A DNA stretch of 9,723 nt from AC-69 sp044867345 (GTDB taxonomy: Bacteria > Actinomycetota > UBA4738 > HRBIN12), in NCBI GenBank assembly GCA_044867345.1, contig JBIOUU010000156.1, positions 1-9,723 of the forward strand, written 5' to 3'. The notes beneath the pieces were generated by a model that had not been told where the DNA came from, did no database searches, and saw only the letters and a program-made list of their open reading frames with translations. The translations under genes were made by a program, and so were the position numbers. Positions 4,558 to 9,723 of the stretch are shown here, in pieces (position 1 is the first letter of the stretch; the number at the start of each line of letters is the position of its first letter).

Positions 4558-6339
4558 TCAGGCGGCGTCGCCGTGCCGCTCCTTCAGCCGGCGGAGCTCG
4601 CCATCGGTGGCGATGAGCTCCCCGAACAGGGCGTCGTACTCGGGGTGCGTCGTGGGGTTGAGCTTCTGAAGGCGCCGCCGGAGGTCCGCGCTCCTGCGAC
4701 GGAGCGCGAACTCCTGGAGCCTGACCCACACGTCCTCGGCGTATTCCATACTTAGGTCTCCGTCGAGCGGCTCCAGGGCGAGCGCGGAGGCCGCGCGCGA
4801 CACCTTGTCGTCGTCGGAGCCGGTCACGACGGTCCGGACGTCTCCGTCCGCGGCCACCAGGAGCCCGAACAGCTTGCGGTTGCCGGCCGACTGGAAGTGC
4901 TCCTCGGCAAGGCGCTTGGCCACCTCGTGGTAGATGCCCGTGTCGCGGGCCAGGAGCCGGAGCATCTCCCGCTCGACCCTGTCGTGCACCGAGGCTCGCT
5001 TCATCGCCTGGCGAACCTCGGCCGGGCGGCCCGACACCCGGCGCTCCAACGAGAGCAGCACCGAGGTCTCGGCCACGCCGGCCAGCTCGGCCAACCGGTG
5101 CGCGTACTCGCGTTGGCGGACCGGATCCGACAGGCCCTCCAGGATGGGAAGGGAAGCCGCCACGGCGGCGCTCTGTCCTTCGATGGTCGACAGGTCGTGG
5201 CGTCCCACACTTCGGAGAAGCATGTACTCGACGATCGGCTGCGCTCCGGCGGCGAAGTCACTGAAGGCGTCCGCGCCGCGCTGGCGGACGAAGTCGGCGG
5301 GGTCCAGTCCCTCCGGCAGGATCAGCACGACCGGCTGGACGGGGAACCGTTCGAGGAACCCGAACGCGCGCTCCGCGGCGCGGGCTCCGGCCTCATCGGA
5401 GTCGAAGGCCAGCACCATCCGTTGCGCGAACCGCGAAGCCAGTCGGAAGTGGCCTTCGCCGAGGGCCGTGCCGCACGTCGCTACGGCCGTCTCCACGCCC
5501 GCGCGGGCGAGGGCGATGACGTCCGTGTACCCCTCGACGATAACGATCTCGCCGGACTTGGAGATGGCGGCCTTGGCCCGGTCCAGGTTGTACAGGACCT
5601 CGCCCTTGCGATAGACCGGCGTCTCCGGCGAGTTCATGTACTTCGGGCCCTCGTCCCGCTCGCCGGGAAGGATCCGTGCCCCGATCCCCACGGCCCGTCC
5701 CGACAGGTCGTGAACCGGGAACGTGACCCTGCCGCGGAATCGGTCCCGGACGTTGCCGGAGGCGTCACGAAGGGCCAGGCCCGCCTCCACCAGGATCTCC
5801 GGGGAGAATCCCCGGGCGAGGCGCCGGAGCAGGAAGTCCGGGGCCCCCGGCGCATAGCCGATCGCGAACTCCTCCGCGGTCTCCCGGTCGATCCCCCGGG
5901 CCTCCAGGTACCTCCGGGCTTCCTCCCCTTCGGGCCTGTCCACCAGGGTCTGGTGGTACAGCGCCGACGCCTCCTCGTTGGCCCGGTGCAGCGCCTGGCG
6001 CCGGGAGGCGGCCCGCCGGTCGGCCGGCGTGTCGCCCTCGTATCGGAGCGACACGCCCGACTCCTTGGCCAGGCGCTCGACCGCCTCGGTGAACTCCAGG
6101 TGCTCGACCTCTCGGAGGAACCGGATCGCGTCGCCCCCTGCCCCGCACCCGAAGCAGTAATAGACCTGCTTGGACGGCGACACTGAGAACGACGCGGTCT
6201 TCTCGGGGTGGAACGGGCACAGGCCGACGAACGAGTCGTGTCCGGCCTTCTTCAGGGTGAGGTAGCCGGAGACCAGCTTGACCAGATCGGTCCGCTCCCG
6301 GACCGCCTCGATGTCCTCCTGCCTGATCCTGCCTGCCAC
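4558..6339 (-). CDS. dnaG: DNA primase
   Basis: DnaG makes the RNA primers for chromosome replication, working with DnaB helicase at the fork. The frame is open to TTG 6366. I prefer GTG 6339 (or 6342), because the protein then begins VAGRIRQEDIEAVRERTDLV, as DnaG proteins usually do. The product is about 593 residues, usual for the family. The zinc domain has Cys41, His44, Cys62 and Cys65 (CPFHPEKTASF...YYCFGCGAGGD). The RNA polymerase core has RFRGRVTFPV (200-209), the TOPRIM motif VEGYTDVIAL with Glu269, and AFDSDEAG with Asp313 and Asp315. The C-terminal helical part (about 420-593) would bind helicase; it is the least conserved portion. It follows the dGTPase-like gene by about 14 bases and precedes rpoD. 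The link of primase and primary sigma factor is an old, common one (macromolecular synthesis operon). Confidence 0.97.
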   Translation of the reverse strand: MAGRIRQEDIEAVRERTDLVKLVSGYLTLKKAGHDSFVGLCPFHPEKTASFSVSPSKQVYYCFGCGAGGDAIRFLREVEHLEFTEAVERLAKESGVSLRYEGDTPADRRAASRRQALHRANEEASALYHQTLVDRPEGEEARRYLEARGIDRETAEEFAIGYAPGAPDFLLRRLARGFSPEILVEAGLALRDASGNVRDRFRGRVTFPVHDLSGRAVGIGARILPGERDEGPKYMNSPETPVYRKGEVLYNLDRAKAAISKSGEIVIVEGYTDVIALARAGVETAVATCGTALGEGHFRLASRFAQRMVLAFDSDEAGARAAERAFGFLERFPVQPVVLILPEGLDPADFVRQRGADAFSDFAAGAQPIVEYMLLRSVGRHDLSTIEGQSAAVAASLPILEGLSDPVRQREYAHRLAELAGVAETSVLLSLERRVSGRPAEVRQAMKRASVHDRVEREMLRLLARDTGIYHEVAKRLAEEHFQSAGNRKLFGLLVAADGDVRTVVTGSDDDKVSRAASALALEPLDGDLSMEYAEDVWVRLQEFALRRRSADLRRRLQKLNPTTHPEYDALFGELIATDGELRRLKERHGDAA

Positions 6340-6353
6340 CACTCCCCCAGCGA

Positions 6354-7367
6354 TTACAGCAGCCAACTCTGGGGAAGGAAGAGCTGTTCGTAGACCCGGA
6401 GGGCGTACCGATCGGTCATGCCGGCGATGTAGTCGGCCACGCGGGTCGGCAGGTCTCCTGGGGCCCGATGGTACTCCTCCGGGACCTGCTCCGGATGGTC
6501 CAGGTAGTGCGCGAAGAGCGAGCGGACAAGCGCGATGGCCTTGTCCTGCTCGGACCGGGCCTCGTCGCGCAGGTACACCCGCTCGAACAGGAAGTCCCGG
6601 AGCGTGTCGAGCGCCCGGAAGGCCCGGTCGGACATCCGGATCTCCGGCGAGCCCTCGCTCCGGTTCACCAGGTCGCTGACCAGCGTGTTGACCCGCTCGG
6701 CGTGGATCCCGCCCAGGACCTCGAGGGCATCGTCCGGCAACTCCGTCGGCTCGATGACGCCGGCCCGCACCGCGTCGTCCACGTCGTGGTTGATATACGC
6801 GATGCGGTCGGCGAACCGGACCACCTGCGCCTCGAGGGTGGAGGGCGCCGGCATGGACCAGGTGTGGTTAACGATGCCGTCGCGGACCTCCCAGGTGAGG
6901 TTCAGCCCGCGCCCGTCGTCTTCCAGGTAGTCCACGACCCGGAGGCTCTGCTCGTTGTGCCGGAACGGCCGGCCCAGGAACGGCGTGAGGGCCTGTTCGC
7001 CCAGGTGCCCGAACGGCGTGTGGCCCAGGTCGTGGCCGAGCGAGATGGCCTCGGCCAGGTCCTCGTTCAGGCGAAGGGCCCGGGCGGCCGTTCGCGCGAT
7101 CTGCGAGACCTCCAGTGTATGGGTGAGGCGGACCCGGTAATGGTCGCCCTCGGGGGCCAGGAACACCTGCGTCTTGTGCTTCAGGCGGCGGAACGACTTC
7201 GAGTGGACGATCCGGTCTCGATCCCGCTGGAAGCCGGTTCGAAGGGCATCCTGCTCCTCATCGCGCTCGCGTCCCTTGGACTCCGCAACCAGGGTGGCGT
7301 GCGGAGTCAGGGTCTGCCGCTCGATCTCCTCGGTGCGCTCGCGGGGCGTGACCGTCACGCGGCCCAT
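6354..7367 (-). CDS. dgt: Deoxyguanosinetriphosphate triphosphohydrolase-like protein (HD domain)
   Basis: This HD-superfamily enzyme hydrolyses dNTPs, typically dGTP, to nucleoside and triphosphate, and so can adjust dNTP pools. ATG 7367 gives 337 residues. GTG 7388 (344 residues) and GTG 7358 are alternatives, with no good Shine-Dalgarno for any. Seen in order are RTGFQRDRDRIVHSKSFRRL then KHKTQVF (about 43-69), a signature of dGTPase-like proteins; RLTHTLEVSQIART with His83; GHDLGHTPFGHLGE with the His112-Asp113 pair and His116; and RIAYINHDVDDA with Asp195. All four metal-ligand positions are present, so it should be active. The N-terminal form is that of the shorter monomer class (dgt type 2), not the E. 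coli class. In several actinobacteria dgt lies directly before dnaG, as here. Confidence 0.92.
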   Translation of the reverse strand: MGRVTVTPRERTEEIERQTLTPHATLVAESKGRERDEEQDALRTGFQRDRDRIVHSKSFRRLKHKTQVFLAPEGDHYRVRLTHTLEVSQIARTAARALRLNEDLAEAISLGHDLGHTPFGHLGEQALTPFLGRPFRHNEQSLRVVDYLEDDGRGLNLTWEVRDGIVNHTWSMPAPSTLEAQVVRFADRIAYINHDVDDAVRAGVIEPTELPDDALEVLGGIHAERVNTLVSDLVNRSEGSPEIRMSDRAFRALDTLRDFLFERVYLRDEARSEQDKAIALVRSLFAHYLDHPEQVPEEYHRAPGDLPTRVADYIAGMTDRYALRVYEQLFLPQSWLL

Positions 7368-7400
7368 GGTAGCGCGAGGTTCCGACACCGCCGGGGGCCG

Positions 7401-8009
7401 TCAGCGCCCGAACACTCGGTAGTAGAGGTAGGCGAAGGTCTCCCGGACGTACCCCTCGAAGCGCGTCTCTTCGCTCCGGGCCGCCGAGTGCCAGGTGGCC
7501 GAGACGAATCCATCGATGCCGAGGTCCGAGGCCATCCGCCTCACCCGCAGGTTGTGCCAGGGGTCCGAGACCAGGAACGCGGAGCGAAGGCCATGGTCGC
7601 GCATGTACGAGGCCGCGGCACGAAGGCTTTCCAGCGTCGAGCGGCCGACCGGTTCGGCAATCACCGCGTCCGGCGGAAGCCCCTGCTGGACCAGGTAGTC
7701 CCGGCCGGCCTCGGCCTCCGTCGTGACGTCGCCCGGCTGCCCACCTCCCAGCACCATCACGATGGGAGCCCGGTGCTGGTCGTACAGGAGCTGCGCGTGC
7801 TCCAAGCGCCCGGCGAAGACCGGCGACGGCCGACCGTCGTACTCGGCCGCACCGAGGACCAGGATGGCGTCTGCCCGATCAACGGTGCTGGCATCGTCGG
7901 TGTGGGCCGCGCGCCAGACGGCCACGAACGTGACGACGAGGACCAACAGGAGGACGACCGCCAGGAACGCGGTGGCCGAGAGATAGGGGTGGCGGCGGAT
8001 CGCGCCCAC
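7401..8009 (-). CDS. YdcF/DUF218 family membrane protein
   Basis: The product is 202 residues from GTG 8009, with a weak ribosome binding site (GAGACC just upstream). An N-terminal transmembrane helix spans about residues 10-33 (LSATAFLAVVLLLVLVVTFV), after a short basic cytoplasmic end. The DUF218 domain follows outside the membrane: ADAILVLGAA (47-55), an R-x-x-HA helix (GRLEHAQLLY), VMVLGGGQPGD (84-94), TTEAEAGRDYL (97-106), STLESLRAA (124-132), and the SDPWHNLRVRRM segment (148-159) that matches the usual VTxxxHxxRA block. The fold is Rossmann-like. In E. coli, YdcF binds SAM, and SanA/ElyC relatives act in envelope integrity or lipid carrier handling; the precise role of this member is unknown. 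It is 33-43 bases from its neighbour dgt and downstream of three exported-protein genes, so it fits the envelope group. Confidence 0.88.
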   Translation of the reverse strand: MGAIRRHPYLSATAFLAVVLLLVLVVTFVAVWRAAHTDDASTVDRADAILVLGAAEYDGRPSPVFAGRLEHAQLLYDQHRAPIVMVLGGGQPGDVTTEAEAGRDYLVQQGLPPDAVIAEPVGRSTLESLRAAASYMRDHGLRSAFLVSDPWHNLRVRRMASDLGIDGFVSATWHSAARSEETRFEGYVRETFAYLYYRVFGR

Positions 8010-8060
8010 GGTCTCAATCTAGCAACGCCCCCGACATTCCACGGAAACGACGATCGACTC

Positions 8061-8459
8061 CTACAGGATGCGCACCCACACGGCGGCGGTCGAGATCCCC
8101 GGCCGCGCGGTCGACAGGAACGTCCCTCGAGAGCGAGTCGTTGCGCCGAACCGGTAGGTGCCCGGCCCGACGGCCGCGTTCGACCGATAGTGCCAGGCTG
8201 CCGTCCCGGCGGTCTCGGACGGGCAGCAATCGAGCCGCCAGGAGCCGGGCGGTAGCCACCCTTGACCGGGCTGGCCGAACCCCCTAGCGCTGATCCACAC
8301 GGTCAGGTAGCCGTAGGTGGACGCCCCAACGGTGTGGGTGACCCGGTCCCCGAGACGAGCCGGGTTCGGCGAAGCCTGGATGGAGATCGAGGCGGCATCG
8401 GCCCCGGGACCCGTGACCAGCGCCAGCGCCACTGCCACCAGCACGAACACCCTGCGCAT
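8061..8459 (-). CDS. Small exported protein of unknown function
   Basis: ATG 8459 has GAGGAGGG just upstream, a strong ribosome binding site, although the frame is open to 8615. The product is 132 residues. A signal peptide is clear: MRR, then a hydrophobic core FVLVAVALALV, then GADA-A at residues 19-23 with likely cleavage there. The mature part of about 110 residues is rich in beta-prone strands and Thr/Ser/Gly (SISIQASPNPARLGDRVTHT, YGYLTVWISARGF, GTYRFGATTRS), resembling an immunoglobulin-like or adhesion-type sandwich. An adjacent Cys-Cys pair (residues 78-79) is unusual for an exported protein of this size. No known family is recognised. It lies 44 bases after the previous gene and 51 bases before the YdcF gene, in the same direction. 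Confidence 0.75.
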   Translation of the reverse strand: MRRVFVLVAVALALVTGPGADAASISIQASPNPARLGDRVTHTVGASTYGYLTVWISARGFGQPGQGWLPPGSWRLDCCPSETAGTAAWHYRSNAAVGPGTYRFGATTRSRGTFLSTARPGISTAAVWVRIL

Positions 8460-8503
8460 GCCCTCCCTCCTCACTGCGCCCGGGGGAGGGCGGCGCGCCG
8501 CCA

Positions 8504-8959
8504 CTATCCGGTTTCGATCAGCCCGGTCTCTTCGAGAACCCTGAGGAACTCCTGCTTCTGCTTGAAGCCATGGCCGAAGATGGCATTCGAGCCACAAGGG
8601 CCAGCCGTGAACCATGAAAGGATCCAGTTCTCGTCCGGCGAGCGAAACAGCGTTGCGGACTCGCCCGAGTACACGGTCCGTCTTCCCACGACGGGCGCGT
8701 GCTCGCCGTATTCGCCCGGCACGCCGAAGAAGAGCTCCAGCTCACGATCCCGGTTGTCGCGCAACCGAACTCGCACGCCGATGTGGTCGGTGTAGCGGTC
8801 ATCCAGCATCTCGGCGATACCGAATCCAGCGGGCACCGTGAAGGGAGCCTCGCATCTCACCGAAGGAGAAGTCGGCGCCACCGTCTGCCCCGGTCCGAAG
8901 CACGCGGCAGACGCCGTGCATCCGAGGAAAACCAGGGCACGCCCCACAACCATCCTCAC
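8504..8959 (-). CDS. Putative exported protein or lipoprotein, unknown function
   Basis: GTG 8959 overlaps the stop of the upstream gene as GTGA; ATG 8953 is the alternative start. The product is 151 residues. The N-terminus (MRMVVGRALVFLGCTASAAC) is a short signal-like sequence. Cys14 (after FLG) or Cys20 (after SAA) could be lipidated, but neither is a perfect lipobox. The mature part begins with a Pro/Thr/Ser-rich linker. It continues with charged beta-strand pairs (HIGVRVRLRDNRDRELELFF), and then SGESATLFRSPDENWILSWF and GPCGSNAIFGHGFKQKQEFL. Cys36 and Cys122 may form a disulfide. I do not recognise a family. The four-base overlap with the SPOR-like gene points to cotranslation and a shared role at the envelope. 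Confidence 0.72.
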   Translation of the reverse strand: MRMVVGRALVFLGCTASAACFGPGQTVAPTSPSVRCEAPFTVPAGFGIAEMLDDRYTDHIGVRVRLRDNRDRELELFFGVPGEYGEHAPVVGRRTVYSGESATLFRSPDENWILSWFTAGPCGSNAIFGHGFKQKQEFLRVLEETGLIETG

Positions 8960-9459
8960 GGCAGCGATTCGGGCACGGGATGGGTCAGCGGGCCTATGCC
9001 ATCGGGGCTCGCTTCCTGGCCCAGGCCCGCATACAGCCCACCCAGGCTGCGGACCCGGCTCGGCAGGATCGTTGCGGGGTACTCGAACGACCGGGCAAGC
9101 GCCACGAAGTCGAGCGCTCCCTGCTCGGTTCGGAACGCCGAGACCAGCGCGAAGTCACTAGGGGAGCCTGTCCCCTCCGTGAAGCCCTGGAACTGGGCCA
9201 CCGGCACGACGTAGTAGCCGGACATGTCCCCAAAGGGCATGGCCTCATTGGCCGCCTCCGCTTCCGCCCGCGTGGCATAGATCCCGCCGACCACGACGAT
9301 CAGGAACTCACCCACACCGGTGTCGGGCGCCATCTGCGGTCCGATCGGTGGGCCGACATCAGGAGGCGCGGGTTCCGTCCGGCCGACCGCTGCGAGCACG
9401 CCGATGCTGACGCCAACCGCACCCAACAGGCCGAGCATGATGACAAGCGTTCGTTTCAT
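8956..9459 (-). CDS. Membrane-anchored or secreted protein with two SPOR-like repeats
   Basis: ATG 9459 is preceded by AGGAGG with a six-base spacer, so the longer open frame to 9642 is discarded. The product is 167 residues. The N-terminal segment KRTLVIMLGLLGAVGVSIGV is a signal anchor or signal peptide, followed by a Pro-rich linker (29-48). Two segments have the strand-helix look of SPOR half domains: FLIVVVGGIYATRAEAEAAN (52-71), and DFALVSAFRTEQGALDFVAL (102-121) followed by ARSF. Each has the hydrophobic strand, a G/A-x-(F/Y) step and a T/S-R/E-x-x-A helix start. SPOR domains bind glycan strands lacking stem peptides at division sites. A VanY-like peptidase gene lies 19 bases upstream, which fits. 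This assignment is by pattern only; the sequence is divergent and could be unrelated. Confidence 0.6.
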   Translation of the reverse strand: MKRTLVIMLGLLGAVGVSIGVLAAVGRTEPAPPDVGPPIGPQMAPDTGVGEFLIVVVGGIYATRAEAEAANEAMPFGDMSGYYVVPVAQFQGFTEGTGSPSDFALVSAFRTEQGALDFVALARSFEYPATILPSRVRSLGGLYAGLGQEASPDGIGPLTHPVPESLP

Positions 9460-9478
9460 CGTCCCCTCCTGTCGGAAC

Positions 9479-9723
9479 CTAGTACCCGGTCGCGTACTGG
9501 AAGTGCATGGGATCGTTGAAGCTGAGGCCCCAGGTCCACCCATGGCTGCGGAAGATCGGGGCGAACTGATAGTTCGTGGTGCTGTAGGTCTTCCCCATGT
9601 ATTCCTCCGCCGACGACAGGTCGATGGCGATGCCGAACGCATGGGTGCTCCACGACGTCCCGTTCCTGATGTACCGGCACGCGTATCCGTAGATCCCGTG
9701 CTTGACGTACTGGCTCAGGTGGT
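9479..9723 (-). CDS. M15 family (VanY-like) D,D-carboxypeptidase or L,D-peptidase, C-terminal part
   Basis: The last 80 residues are seen; the N-terminus lies outside the window. The order of motifs fits peptidase M15. STHAFGIAID (residues 25-34 of the visible part) is the SxHxxGxAxD zinc motif with His27 and Asp34. A helix and FAPIFRSHGWTWG (53-65) follow. DPMHFQY (70-76) supplies the catalytic acidic residue Asp70 and the third zinc ligand His73. These enzymes cleave D-Ala-D-Ala ends or cross-links in peptidoglycan outside the cytoplasm. M15 enzymes of this short type also serve as phage endolysins, but nothing else here is phage-like. It is the first gene of the envelope group and stops 19 bases before the SPOR-like gene. 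Confidence 0.88.
   Translation of the reverse strand, partial: HLSQYVKHGIYGYACRYIRNGTSWSTHAFGIAIDLSSAEEYMGKTYSTTNYQFAPIFRSHGWTWGLSFNDPMHFQYATGY

Noticed and set aside
3194..4669. 491-codon open frame on the plus strand
   Set aside because: It lies antisense to the sigma factor and has Leu/Asp/Glu-rich translation typical of the complementary strand of a GC-rich gene; no domain is seen.
4897..6186. 429-codon open frame on the plus strand
   Set aside because: It is the antisense shadow of dnaG, whose motifs are unambiguous on the minus strand.
6468..8255. 595-codon open frame on the plus strand
   Set aside because: It runs antisense across dgt, the YdcF gene and into the next gene; a real gene would not cross three well-supported genes.
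1..9723. CRISPR array, IS element, riboswitch or complete novel defence system
   Set aside because: No regularly spaced repeats, no transposase frame, no recognised aptamer layout and no nuclease/effector pair were found on either strand.

Overview
The window is GC-rich bacterial DNA with dense coding, mostly on the minus strand. Gene order and protein families suggest an Actinomycetota or a relative. The main evidence is a dgt-like gene, dnaG and a primary sigma factor with an HrdB/SigA-type C-terminal half lying together, plus GC-rich codons and GTG/TTG starts. The exact lineage cannot be fixed from sequence alone.

Layout from left to right. (1) 1-349: N-terminal part of a metallo-beta-lactamase-fold hydrolase (minus), cut by the window edge, with a repeat-rich leader upstream. 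(2) 350-1077: no protein gene I can support. It holds an operator/attenuator-like palindrome, small inverted repeats, a damaged tRNA-Glu(CTC) copy (about 840-893) and a terminator-like hairpin. (3) 1078-2607: a small accessory block, all minus: an antibiotic-biosynthesis-monooxygenase-type protein, the C-terminal piece of a RibD/DHFR-like reductase, a DUF1801 protein and an excisionase-type helix-turn-helix protein. (4) 2807-2879: an intact tRNA-Asn(GTT). (5) 2974-3141: a 55-residue membrane protein on the plus strand, convergent with the sigma factor across a shared hairpin. (6) 3155-9723: a long minus-strand run. In transcription order it is an M15 (VanY-like) peptidase (partial), a SPOR-like secreted/anchored protein, two small exported proteins of unknown function, a YdcF/DUF218 membrane protein, a dGTPase-like HD hydrolase, DNA primase and the primary sigma factor.

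The right half reads as a housekeeping replication/transcription cluster (dgt-dnaG-rpoD) preceded by a cell-envelope group. The SPOR-like repeats next to an M15 peptidase suggest peptidoglycan work. The left quarter looks like a decayed integration site between two tRNA loci: a tRNA-Glu fragment, a second copy of its last 14 bases at the place where the reductase piece begins, and an orphan excisionase-type gene beside tRNA-Asn with no integrase. I see no CRISPR array, no IS element and no clear complete new defence or biosynthetic system. The most unusual points are the tRNA-Glu fragment with its 14-bp partner, the operator-like repeats, and an extra segment in the sigma factor.
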